NCBI GenBank assembly: GCA_947166275.1
Contig: CAMVDP010000003.1
Location: 1-64,000 of the forward strand
DNA length: 64,000 nucleotides
Direction: 5' to 3'
From: an uncultured Clostridia bacterium
Lineage (GTDB): Bacteria; Bacillota; Clostridia; Oscillospirales; Ruminococcaceae
This document shows, one piece after another, positions 8,926 through 17,117 of this stretch (position 1 is its first letter; the number at the start of each line of letters is the position of its first letter). The notes beneath the pieces are model-generated. The model ran no database searches, had not been told where the DNA came from, and saw only the letters and a list, made by a program, of their open reading frames with translations. The translations under genes and the position numbers were made by a program.

Positions 8926-9686
8926 ATATTACGATGATCATAGGATGGGTCTTGTCGATAGGACTTGTTCTGTATGGTATTTTGAGCGGCGGTCAGCTCG
9001 CATGGTTTATCGATATCCCGTCACTGATGATAGTTGTCGGCGGTACGTTCGGCGTACTTATAGCAATATCTCCGATGTCTCTGCTCAAAGCAGTGCCGGC
9101 GCTGTTCAAATACGCGCTTTTCCCGCCTAAATTCAAGGCGGAGGATTACATATCACAGATAGTAGATTTCGCAAATACAGCTCGAAGCAAGGGTCTTCTC
9201 GCTCTTGAAGACAGCGCAAACAAGTGTGAGGATCCGTTCATGAAGCAGAGCCTTATGCTTATAGTTGATGCCAACGATTCCGCAAAGGTAAGAGAGATGC
9301 TCGAAGGCTCGCTTTCGTTCATGGAGGAACGACACGAAGCCGGTGCGGCATTCTTCGGTAAGGGCGCTTCACTTGCGCCTGCATTCGGAATGCTCGGTAC
9401 GCTGGTCGGACTGGTTATCATGCTTCAGAATCTCGACGGCGGTGACCTGGGTCCTGCAATGGCGACAGCCCTTATCACTACGTTCTACGGTTCGTTCCTT
9501 GCGAACATCCTGTTTACTCCTCTTGAGAGAGCGCTTGTAAACGCGCACGCTGACGAGGTGCTCTGCATGCAGATAGTTATCGAGGGTGTCATGTCGATCG
9601 CCGAGGGTTCTAACCCGAGAATGATCAAAGAAAAGCTCGAATTTATGCTTCCGAAGAGCGCAAAAGCGGCTGGGGAGAAAAAATAA
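8922..9686 (+). CDS. motA: Flagellar motor stator protein MotA
   Basis: Inner-membrane ion channel subunit that with MotB converts ion flow to torque. Four hydrophobic segments are visible, with family text MIIGWVLSIGLVLYGILSGG, SLMIVVGGTFGVLIA and APAFGMLGTLVGLVIMLQNL; the latter contains the conserved proline/glycine region next to the channel. The track's start (TTG 8907) lies on the ribosome binding site GGAGGG (8909-8914), so TTG 8922, seven bases downstream, is the likely start (255 residues). ATG 8934 is possible but too far from GGAGGG. Charged residues in the cytoplasmic loop (residues 80-150) would meet FliG, which is not encoded here. Confidence 0.92.
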   Translation: MNITMIIGWVLSIGLVLYGILSGGQLAWFIDIPSLMIVVGGTFGVLIAISPMSLLKAVPALFKYALFPPKFKAEDYISQIVDFANTARSKGLLALEDSANKCEDPFMKQSLMLIVDANDSAKVREMLEGSLSFMEERHEAGAAFFGKGASLAPAFGMLGTLVGLVIMLQNLDGGDLGPAMATALITTFYGSFLANILFTPLERALVNAHADEVLCMQIVIEGVMSIAEGSNPRMIKEKLEFMLPKSAKAAGEKK

Positions 9687-9708
9687 CGCAAATGGTTCAA
9701 AAATAGTA

Positions 9709-9737
9709 TTGCAAAAGTTCGTTTTTTATGGTATAAT
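9709..9737 (+). promoter_or_regulatory. Internal sigma-A promoter before motB
   Basis: TTGCAA, 17 bp, TATAAT with extended -10 TGG, in the 106-base gap between motA and motB. It ends 55 bases before the motB start. The element is nearly the same as the recJ promoter at 25296-25324. Confidence 0.7.
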
Positions 9738-9792
9738 ATAATACCGACTGTTTACAGGGATAGTTGTGTCCAGTCGGTATGCGGAGAGTAAT

Positions 9793-10848
9793 ATGGCAAA
9801 GAAAAAGGTAAAGGTCATACATACCGGCGTCGATGAATGGATGGCGACGTATTCGGACATGGTAACGCTGCTGATGTGCTTCTTCGTGCTTCTGTACGCG
9901 GCTTCCACGCCCAATGATACCAAGTTCCAGTACATATTCCAGTCCTTCAACAGCCAGGGTAAATATGTAAACCCGTTCGTCATGGAGGATCTGAACGACG
10001 GTACGTCAAAGTCCGACGGCGACGGCAACACAGATGTTCCGCCCGAGAGCGGTTCGGGTACCACTGAATCGACGGTGGATAAAATGGGTCTTCCGCATAA
10101 CTTCGATGACCTGTTTGCATGGCTGTCCTCGGCGGCAGCTTCAAGTGAGTTCTCCGATACGATAAGCGTCTCGCAGACATCGGCATCGAGAATAAATATA
10201 CGCTTCAACAATTCACTGATGTTCGACGGTGACAGCGCAGTGCTCAAACAGAGCGGCAAAGATGCGCTGAAGCTGATGATGCCCGCTATCAAAGCGACTG
10301 CGGACTACATCAAGTCCATCAAGGTACAGGGTCATACCGCTCAGGGCTTCTCGGCGATCAATGACTGGGATCTCTCATCCGCGAGAGCCTGCTCCGTGTT
10401 GAAATACATGGATTATCAGGTCATAGTGCCGAGCGAGAAGTACATCGCTGAAGGCCGCGCCCAGTACGACCCCATACAGCCGAATGACACCGAAGAGCAT
10501 AAGCAGGAAAACAGACGTGTTGAGCTTGTCATTACACGAAACGAGATCGATACCGCGGATACCCCGATCCTCGAGGATATGCTGCTGTATGATTACGGCA
10601 TCACCAACGCCCAGACCGACTCCATCGACAGAACAGGTGCAGACGGCGGCGTTACCGACGATACCGTTCAGCAGATAATCTCCGGACTCGATTCCAAGTA
10701 CTCCGGTACCGTTATCTCCGAAGGTGAGACAAACGACGACTATATGGGTCCGACGTTCAGCGTGCCTGTATCCGAGATCCCGGAGGATATACTTCAGCCC
10801 GAAGTCGAAGAGGAAACAGCGGCAGAAACCGAAGAAGCCGCCGAGTAA
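9793..10848 (+). CDS. motB: Flagellar motor stator protein MotB
   Basis: Anchors the stator to peptidoglycan and carries the ion-binding aspartate: EWMATYSDMVTLLMCFFVLL places Asp22 at the start of the single membrane helix. The C-terminal OmpA-like peptidoglycan-binding domain is at about residues 140-260 (NDWDLSSARACSVLKYM, GRAQYDPIQPND, ENRRVELVITRN). A further acidic tail of about 80 residues is unusual. The track begins at 9766, but GGAGAG at 9783-9788 supports ATG 9793, giving 351 residues. It has its own promoter rather than depending only on motA read-through. The next gene is fliM; fliL, usual here, is missing. Confidence 0.92.
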   Translation: MAKKKVKVIHTGVDEWMATYSDMVTLLMCFFVLLYAASTPNDTKFQYIFQSFNSQGKYVNPFVMEDLNDGTSKSDGDGNTDVPPESGSGTTESTVDKMGLPHNFDDLFAWLSSAAASSEFSDTISVSQTSASRINIRFNNSLMFDGDSAVLKQSGKDALKLMMPAIKATADYIKSIKVQGHTAQGFSAINDWDLSSARACSVLKYMDYQVIVPSEKYIAEGRAQYDPIQPNDTEEHKQENRRVELVITRNEIDTADTPILEDMLLYDYGITNAQTDSIDRTGADGGVTDDTVQQIISGLDSKYSGTVISEGETNDDYMGPTFSVPVSEIPEDILQPEVEEETAAETEEAAE

Positions 10849-10905
10849 GCACGATAAACGGGTAGATTATATACAGAGATCAGCGGAAAGAGAGGTGGAT
10901 CATGA

Positions 10906-11895
10906 ATGGCTGAAACCCTTACGCAGGAACAGATAGACGCGCTTTTAAGCAGCGCGATGTCCGGTGAGGTGGTCGAAAGCTCTAAAGAGCCCGATGTCAA
11001 GGAATATGACTTCCGGGCGCCGAAAAAGTTTACAAAAGAGCGTATCAAGATACTTGACAGTATCTTCGACAACTACGCGCGACTGCTGTCCTCGTATCTT
11101 ACGGGACTGTTGAGACTGTACTGTAAGGTAAGTCTCGCTTCCATAGAAGAGCAGAGATATTTCGAGTTCAATAACGCGCTTCCCGACTATGTAATGATGG
11201 GAACGCTCGACCTCGGTATCCACGACGATGACATAGGAACAGTCACAGCGATAGTTCAGCTTTCAAATTCACTCACATATATACTTATAGACCGACTTCT
11301 CGGAGGCCGAGGCGAATATAAGGATGCCGACAGAGACTTCACCGAGATCGAGGTCAGCATAATAGACAAGATAATCAACAATATGTCGGCGCTGCTCCAC
11401 GACCCGTGGGAGCCATACGTGGAAGTCAATCCGAGCGTCGTGAATATTGAAACGAACTCCCGTGTCTATTCAGCGGTCGACTACGACGATACGATGATTC
11501 TCGTAGCGCTCGAAGCGACAGTAAGCGACACGAAAACGATCATAACTATCTGTATGCCTGCGTTGAGCCTTGATGAGCTCATGCAGAAATACGTCTCCAA
11601 GTCCGTCAGAAGTACAAGACGGTTCGACGCGGTCAGAGAGCAGGAAAGACGCGACAACATAATGAAGGCGCTCAACGATACTTCACTAAACATTGTCGCG
11701 GAGCTCGGAAAGACCTCTCTCGATGTTTCAGATGTGCTTAATTTGCAGATCGACGATATCATACCGTTGGATCTGAGCATCGAAAGCAACGTTACCCTGA
11801 AGATCGGAAACAGGGTGTGGTTCGACGGAAAGCTTGGGTCGTACAATCAGAATAAAGCGGTAAAGATCGAAAACGTGTTCAGAAGTGAGGGTTAA
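10906..11895 (+). CDS. fliM: Flagellar motor switch protein FliM
   Basis: C-ring subunit that binds CheY-P and sets rotation direction. The N-terminal CheY-P-binding peptide is LTQEQIDALLSS. The middle CheC-like domain follows (residues 45-230, including LTYILIDRLLGGRGEY and DPWEPYVEVNPSVVNIE), then the SpoA domain near residues 255-325 (LDVSDVLNLQIDDIIPLDLS). 329 residues is normal. ATG 10906 is preceded by GAGGTGG; an ATG four bases earlier reads only MNG-stop. The fliY start is three bases past the stop region, indicating translational coupling. Confidence 0.93.
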   Translation: MAETLTQEQIDALLSSAMSGEVVESSKEPDVKEYDFRAPKKFTKERIKILDSIFDNYARLLSSYLTGLLRLYCKVSLASIEEQRYFEFNNALPDYVMMGTLDLGIHDDDIGTVTAIVQLSNSLTYILIDRLLGGRGEYKDADRDFTEIEVSIIDKIINNMSALLHDPWEPYVEVNPSVVNIETNSRVYSAVDYDDTMILVALEATVSDTKTIITICMPALSLDELMQKYVSKSVRSTRRFDAVREQERRDNIMKALNDTSLNIVAELGKTSLDVSDVLNLQIDDIIPLDLSIESNVTLKIGNRVWFDGKLGSYNQNKAVKIENVFRSEG

Positions 11896-11898
11896 CGG

Positions 11899-13128
11899 AT
11901 GCCTAAAATTGAAATTTCCGAGATGGAAAAGGACGCCCTTGGCGAAGTCATGAATATAAGCATGGGAAGCGCCGCAACGGCGGTTTCCGAGCTGTTAAGC
12001 GCCAAGGTGTGGATCACAACCCCGAGAGTTGAGATCGTCAAGGCGGACGATATGCTCCAATACGATAAGCTGGAGCCTGCAGTCTGCGTAAAGATCGAGT
12101 ATGTCAAGGGTCTGTCGGGCAACAACCTGATGGTACTGCGACAGGACGACGTTCAGATGATACTTAATCAGCTGATGGGTCAGCCGCTCGTCGTAACTCC
12201 GGATTTCGAGTTCGATGAGCTGAATATAAGCGCGGTGTCCGAGGTCATGAACCAGATGATGGGCGCAAGTGCTACGGCGCTTTCGGACTTCCTCGGTATC
12301 GTTGTGGATATCTCGACTCCGACTCCGTACATCATGGAGAACATAGACCTCAGTGAGGTCCAGGACTTCGAGGTCGGTGAAGAGGTCGCCGCGATATACT
12401 TCGACCTTACGATAGACGGCGTTATCAAATCCGAGTTCTGCTCGGTGCTTACGATAGAGCTTGCGAAGTTCATCGCCCAGAAGGTGCTCGGTACTGCCGA
12501 GGAAGAAGCGCAGCCCGCAGCAGAAGCACCCGCAGCACAGCCCGCAGCACAGCCCGCAGCTCCCTCCGGAGGCGGCACGATGTCGCAGGCGGAAATGGAC
12601 GCGATGTTCAACGGCGGACAGCAAATGCCGCAGCAGGGCGGAATGCCGGGCGGTATGCCACAGGGAATGCCCCAGATGCCGCAAGGGATGCCGGGACAGG
12701 GAATGCCGGGTCAGATGCCTTACGGAGCTTATCCTCCGCAGTATGGCGGTTACCCCCCGCAGTACGGTTATCCTCCTTACGGCGGGTACCCGCAGCCGAT
12801 GAACGTTCAGAGCGCACAGCTCAACCAGTTCGATTCCCCGAATGTCCAGCTTACGGGAGAGCAGAAGACCAATCTGCAGCTCCTCATGGGCGTGCCGCTT
12901 GAGATCTCGGTAGAGATAGGAACGGCAAAGAGGAAGGTAAAAGAGATACTTGAGTTCACCCAGGGCACGATAATCGAGCTTGAAAGACAGGCCGGCGCCC
13001 CGGTAGATATAATAGTGAACGGCAACCTAATAGCCAAAGGCGATATAGTCGTTATCGACGATAACTTCGCTGTCAGGATCACAGAGATCATCAAATCTAA
13101 ACTTATGGATTCAATAAATAAGGAGTAA
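11899..13128 (+). CDS. fliY: Flagellar switch phosphatase FliY (CheC domains plus FliN domain)
   Basis: Combines a CheC-type CheY-P phosphatase with the FliN C-ring module. Both phosphatase centres are visible: LGEVMNISMGSAATA (Glu16, Asn19) and VSEVMNQMMGASATALSDF. The FliN/SpoA domain occupies roughly residues 325-405. Between them lies a linker with Ala/Pro repeats and Met/Pro/Gly/Tyr repeats such as GGMPQGMPQMPQG and YPPQYGG. The N-terminus lacks the usual CheY-P-binding peptide, but MSQAEMDAMFNGG in the linker near residue 228 resembles it. 409 residues. FliN alone is not present, so FliY supplies that role. Confidence 0.92.
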   Translation: MPKIEISEMEKDALGEVMNISMGSAATAVSELLSAKVWITTPRVEIVKADDMLQYDKLEPAVCVKIEYVKGLSGNNLMVLRQDDVQMILNQLMGQPLVVTPDFEFDELNISAVSEVMNQMMGASATALSDFLGIVVDISTPTPYIMENIDLSEVQDFEVGEEVAAIYFDLTIDGVIKSEFCSVLTIELAKFIAQKVLGTAEEEAQPAAEAPAAQPAAQPAAPSGGGTMSQAEMDAMFNGGQQMPQQGGMPGGMPQGMPQMPQGMPGQGMPGQMPYGAYPPQYGGYPPQYGYPPYGGYPQPMNVQSAQLNQFDSPNVQLTGEQKTNLQLLMGVPLEISVEIGTAKRKVKEILEFTQGTIIELERQAGAPVDIIVNGNLIAKGDIVVIDDNFAVRITEIIKSKLMDSINKE

Positions 13129-13134
13129 ACAGAT

Positions 13135-13497
13135 ATGGACAAGAAGATTTTACTGGTAGATGACGCGGCATTCATGAGAATGCTCATCAAGGATACACTT
13201 ACCAAGAATGGTTACACAAATATCCTTGAAGCCCAGGACGGAGCTATTGCTTGCCAGACCTATGAGGCTGAAAAGCCTGACCTTGTTATCATGGATATAA
13301 CCATGCCCAACAAGACCGGTATCGAAGCACTCGCGGATATCAAGAAGATCAATCCGCAGGCTAAAGTGGTAATGTGCAGCGCAATGGGACAGGAAGCAAT
13401 GGTCGTTGAAGCTATCAAGCTCGGCGCTCTTGACTTCATAGTAAAGCCGTTCAAGCCCGACAGAATCATCGCGACAGTTACAAAGATTTTAGGCTGA
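13135..13497 (+). CDS. cheY: Chemotaxis response regulator CheY
   Basis: Single-domain receiver, 120 residues. Acidic pocket Asp9/Asp10 in LLVDDAAFMRM, phospho-acceptor Asp54 in VIMDITMP, switch Ser82 in VMCSAMG and conserved Lys104 in DFIVKPF. When phosphorylated by CheA it binds FliM; FliY and CheC here would dephosphorylate it. CheA is not in this window. Position between fliY and fliO is standard for clostridial flagellar operons. Confidence 0.95.
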   Translation: MDKKILLVDDAAFMRMLIKDTLTKNGYTNILEAQDGAIACQTYEAEKPDLVIMDITMPNKTGIEALADIKKINPQAKVVMCSAMGQEAMVVEAIKLGALDFIVKPFKPDRIIATVTKILG

Positions 13498-13503
13498 TAT
13501 TTC

Positions 13504-13875
13504 ATGGGGTCCAACATTCTTTGGGTCATCCTTTCGCTTGTCGGAGTTCTAGGACTGTTCTTCATACTGGTGTATGCCACGAAGAAGCTCAATACCGGAC
13601 TCGGATTTGTGAACGGCAACCGTATGAAGGTCATAGACCGTATCTCTCTCGGGAGAGACGGTATGCTCGTCGTTGTGAGCGTAGCCGGTAAGCTGATGCT
13701 TTTCGGAGTCACGGGACAGCATATCGAAAAGCTTGCGGATATTGACATGACACCTGAAGAATACAGCGAAAAAGCATCATCTCCCGAAACGCAGACCGGA
13801 ATGAGTTTCGCGTCCGCATTTGCCGAGGTAATGAGAAGGAATAAAGGCACGGAGAAGGATAACCGCGATGATTAA
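13504..13875 (+). CDS. fliO: Flagellar export gate assembly protein FliO
   Basis: 123 residues: one N-terminal membrane helix (ILWVILSLVGVLGLFFILVY) and a small cytoplasmic domain with RMKVIDRISLGRDGMLVVVS and KLMLFGVTGQHIEKL, the FliO pattern. It helps FliP form its pentamer. The ribosome binding site is weak (GGCTGAT), suggesting coupling to cheY six bases upstream. The stop overlaps the fliP start by eight bases. Confidence 0.88.
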   Translation: MGSNILWVILSLVGVLGLFFILVYATKKLNTGLGFVNGNRMKVIDRISLGRDGMLVVVSVAGKLMLFGVTGQHIEKLADIDMTPEEYSEKASSPETQTGMSFASAFAEVMRRNKGTEKDNRDD

Positions 13876-14839
13876 GGAAGCTATAAAACAGAACAGGGGT
13901 TTGTTCATAAAGTTTTTCGTTTCTTTGATCGTGACCGGTCTGCTTGCCGCAGTGTTGTGTGTAACAGCTTCGGCGTTGAGCGCGGATCCCGAAACGGAGA
14001 CGGAGGTACTCTCGGAAAATCCCGGTACTGAACCGGTCGACGAGTCACTGTTAAAACAGCTGATCGGGTTGGACGGCTCACAAACGCTTGAAGTCATCCT
14101 TATCGTCACGATCCTGTCAATAGCGCCGTCCTTTCTTGTGATGCTGACGTCCTTTACAAGGATCGTTATAGTATTCAGCTTTCTGAGAAATGCAATGCAG
14201 ACCCAATCGATCCCGCCAAACTCGGTATTAATGGGTCTTTCGTTGTTTCTTACAGTGTTCATCATGTGGCCGACCTTCAGCGAGATAAACGAAAAGGCGT
14301 ACCAGCCTTATGCCGCAGGTGAGATCCAGATGGATGAGATGCTCGGGCGTGCGGGCGATTCGCTCAAGGTGTTCATGCTTAAGAATACCTCTCGTTCGAA
14401 TATGCAGTTCTTCCTCGATCTTAAGGGTGCCGTAGTCTATGAAGCACAGCAGCGCTCCGAAGCACAGACTACCGAGTCCGGTGAAACTGAAAAGCCGTTC
14501 ATTGAGCCGCTCCAGCCTATCGAGGATATCGCAGACAAGACTCCCGTTGATCTCAACGAGACTACTGAGGAGCTCACGAACTTCACCGACCAGCTCGGAT
14601 TGGAGACAGTTATCCCCGCGTTTATACTCAGCGAGCTGACGCGTGCGTTCCAGATGGGCTTTATGCTGTTCATACCGTTCCTTGTCATAGATATCGTTGT
14701 ATCATCGACACTGATGGCAATGGGTATGATGATGCTGCCTCCATCAATGATATCGCTTCCGTTCAAGATCATGCTGTTCGTGCTGGTCGACGGCTGGCAG
14801 ATGCTTGTAGGTACGCTCGTTCAGTCGTTCAATGTTTAG
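13868..14839 (+). CDS. fliP: Flagellar export gate protein FliP, with extra periplasmic segment
   Basis: Core channel subunit of the type III export gate. It has an N-terminal signal-like helix, then LTSFTRIVIVFSFLRNAMQT, SVLMGLSLFLTVFIMWPTF, and the C-terminal SELTRAFQMGFMLFIPFLV and MMMLPPSMISLPFKIMLFVL, all FliP hallmarks. At 323 residues it is longer than the common 220-260. The surplus is an acidic, Thr/Pro-rich stretch at about residues 190-245 (TTESGETEKPFIEPLQPIED region) between the third and fourth conserved blocks, facing outside the membrane. It overlaps fliO by eight bases. Confidence 0.93.
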   Translation: MIKEAIKQNRGLFIKFFVSLIVTGLLAAVLCVTASALSADPETETEVLSENPGTEPVDESLLKQLIGLDGSQTLEVILIVTILSIAPSFLVMLTSFTRIVIVFSFLRNAMQTQSIPPNSVLMGLSLFLTVFIMWPTFSEINEKAYQPYAAGEIQMDEMLGRAGDSLKVFMLKNTSRSNMQFFLDLKGAVVYEAQQRSEAQTTESGETEKPFIEPLQPIEDIADKTPVDLNETTEELTNFTDQLGLETVIPAFILSELTRAFQMGFMLFIPFLVIDIVVSSTLMAMGMMMLPPSMISLPFKIMLFVLVDGWQMLVGTLVQSFNV

Positions 14840-14854
14840 CGGAGATAGTATAAC

Positions 14855-15124
14855 ATGTCACAGGATCTTGTACTTGAAATATTTTCCGAAGCTATACTGC
14901 TGGCGTTCAAGCTCGCAGTACCGACGCTTCTCATTGCGATGCTCGTAGGACTTATCATTGCGATACTGCAGGCTGCGACACAGGTCCATGAGCAGACGCT
15001 CACCTTCGCGCCGAAGGCTATCATAGTAGCGCTTGCGCTGCTTGCCATGGGGCCGTGGATGTGTTCGAGCATCATAGATTTCTTCAATTATATCGTGGAT
15101 CTCATGCAAAGGGTAACACTGTAA
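14855..15124 (+). CDS. fliQ: Flagellar export gate protein FliQ
   Basis: 89 residues with two membrane helices and the FliQ pattern AILLAFKLAVPTLLIAMLVG, QAATQVHEQTLTFAPKAI and ALLAMGPWM. Four FliQ copies join FliP5-FliR1 in the export gate. GGAGATAG precedes the ATG. The fliR start follows 14 bases after the stop. Confidence 0.93.
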   Translation: MSQDLVLEIFSEAILLAFKLAVPTLLIAMLVGLIIAILQAATQVHEQTLTFAPKAIIVALALLAMGPWMCSSIIDFFNYIVDLMQRVTL

Positions 15125-15138
15125 CGGAGTGAAGTGCT

Positions 15139-15924
15139 ATGTTCGTATGGGATACCGTTTACAATGATTTTATAGGATTTATATTGGTTCTTTGCCGCAC
15201 TACCGGCATATTCACCTTTAACCCGATATTCGCACGAAACAACGTCCCGAATAATATGAAGGCGTTCATGTCCGTGGTGTTTGCGGTGGTGATGATGACC
15301 TCGCTCGGAACGAGTGCGGTGCCGGAGTTCGACGGAGTGCTCGGATTTGCGTTCATACTGTTGAAGGAGCTTCTTATCGGATTAGTGTTCGGCTTCTTTA
15401 CGAACCTTATCATCACAGTGCTTCTGTACGGCGGCGAGATAATGGATACCGAGATAGGTCTCGGTATGGCTAAAGCTTATGACCCGGCAACGGGCGTAAC
15501 GATGCCGGTATTCGGCAACTACTACTACTATCTGTTTATACTATATTTTTTCCTGACAAACGGGCATCTCACATATTTAAAGCTGTTTTCGCTGTCGTAT
15601 GAGACGATCCCCATAGGCTATGCCTTCACCGACACGACGAAAGACCTCGCACGCGTTATAGTAATGTACATGGGCACGGTAATGGAGCTCGCGCTCAAGT
15701 TCGCTATGCCGATACTCGCGGTGGAGCTTATCGTGGAGATGTGCATGGGTATCGTAATGAAGGCGGTGCCTACTATACAGATATTCGTGCTGAATGTGCA
15801 TTTAAAGCTGATAATGGGATTTATCACGCTTCTTGCGGCTGCGAGACCCATGTCGGAGTTTGTCGAGGGCCTGTTCGGGATACTGTGGGAAAATCTGTTC
15901 ACCGCAGCGAAGAACTTCGTCTGA
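15139..15924 (+). CDS. fliR: Flagellar export gate protein FliR
   Basis: 261 residues and six or so hydrophobic segments, the usual FliR size. Recognisable text includes LCRTTGIFTFNPIFARNNVP, LLKELLIGLVFGFFTNLI, ALKFAMPILAVELIVEMCMG and VPTIQIFVLNVHLKLIMGF. It forms the gate with FliP and FliQ and contacts FlhB, encoded next. Confidence 0.92.
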   Translation: MFVWDTVYNDFIGFILVLCRTTGIFTFNPIFARNNVPNNMKAFMSVVFAVVMMTSLGTSAVPEFDGVLGFAFILLKELLIGLVFGFFTNLIITVLLYGGEIMDTEIGLGMAKAYDPATGVTMPVFGNYYYYLFILYFFLTNGHLTYLKLFSLSYETIPIGYAFTDTTKDLARVIVMYMGTVMELALKFAMPILAVELIVEMCMGIVMKAVPTIQIFVLNVHLKLIMGFITLLAAARPMSEFVEGLFGILWENLFTAAKNFV

Positions 15925-15956
15925 CCGGATAAAGAAACGGGCGGTGATAGCGCAGC

Positions 15957-17069
15957 ATGCCGGGTGAGGAAAAAACCGAAAAAGCGACGCCCAAAAAACG
16001 GCGCGACGCGAGAGAAAAGGAAGGCAAGGTACTTCAGAGCAAGGAAGTCGTCACGGCAGTCTCGATACTCGGGACGTTCGCGGCACTTGCTGCTTTGAGT
16101 TCATATATATTCATACAGCTCACAAAGGTGGTCAGGGAAGGCATCTCGGCAGTGGGAAATGATTTCCCGAATGAGTTCAGCATGTACACATCGGTGTTCC
16201 TGAATGTTATCGTGGACTGCGCGATGATAGTCATGCCGCTGTGTGTGATAGTGGCGTTTATTGTGGTGATATCGGTAATGGCGCAGACGCGCGGACTGTT
16301 CACCATGAAGCCGCTCAAACCGAAGTTCTCAAAGCTGAATCCGCTGAACGGCATCAAGAATATGTTCTCGGCGCAGGCTGCTGTAGGCATAATCAAAGGT
16401 CTTATAGAGCTCGGCGCGATCATAGTCGTGGTGTACGGACAGATCGAGAGCAGGATGATCGAGATAGTGAGCCTTGTGGATACCGAGCCGATATATGCGA
16501 TCACATATATCGCAAACGCGATATTCACAATAGTGATGATACTTTGCATAATATTCGTCTTTGTTGCGGCAGGAGATTACATCTTCCAGTGGTGGCAGTT
16601 TGAGAAGAACCTCAAAATGTCAAAGCAGGAGATCAAGGACGAGTATAAGCAAATGGAGGGAGACCCTCAGATCAAAGGCAAGATAAAACAGAAGCAGCGC
16701 GAAATGGCACAGGCAAGAATGATGGAACAGGTGCCAAGCTCCGATGTCGTAGTAAGAAACCCTACGCATTACGCAGTCGCGCTCAAGTACGATATAGAGT
16801 CGGCGGCAAGTGATTCCGCGCCGCGAGTCGTGGCAAAGGGAATGGACGCTCTTGCCCTGCGTATAGTCAAGATAGCCGAGGAGCACAATGTATACGTTAC
16901 CGAGAACCGCGCTCTTGCGAGAGAGTTGTATGACTCGGTTGAGCTTGGACAGGAGATCCCGTCGAAGCTTTTCAACGCTGTGGCGGTAGTGCTTTCGGAG
17001 ATGTACAGCGCGAAGGGCATGATGAATTCCGTGTCGCAGACGACACGACGGAAAAAGCGGAACAGCTGA
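15957..17069 (+). CDS. flhB: Flagellar export switch protein FlhB
   Basis: 370 residues. Four membrane helices are followed by a cytoplasmic domain that self-cleaves at the NPTH motif, visible in SSDVVVRNPTHYAVALKYD. The N-terminal EEKTEKATPKKRRDAREKEG is diagnostic. Cleavage changes substrate preference from hook to filament in response to FliK, encoded at the operon start. The ribosome binding site is weak (GCGGTGAT), 32 bases after fliR. Confidence 0.95.
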   Translation: MPGEEKTEKATPKKRRDAREKEGKVLQSKEVVTAVSILGTFAALAALSSYIFIQLTKVVREGISAVGNDFPNEFSMYTSVFLNVIVDCAMIVMPLCVIVAFIVVISVMAQTRGLFTMKPLKPKFSKLNPLNGIKNMFSAQAAVGIIKGLIELGAIIVVVYGQIESRMIEIVSLVDTEPIYAITYIANAIFTIVMILCIIFVFVAAGDYIFQWWQFEKNLKMSKQEIKDEYKQMEGDPQIKGKIKQKQREMAQARMMEQVPSSDVVVRNPTHYAVALKYDIESAASDSAPRVVAKGMDALALRIVKIAEEHNVYVTENRALARELYDSVELGQEIPSKLFNAVAVVLSEMYSAKGMMNSVSQTTRRKKRNS

Positions 17070-17117
17070 CGCGAAAGAGCCGCATGTTCGTGAGCAAGGG
17101 AGGTACGGCAAGTATAA

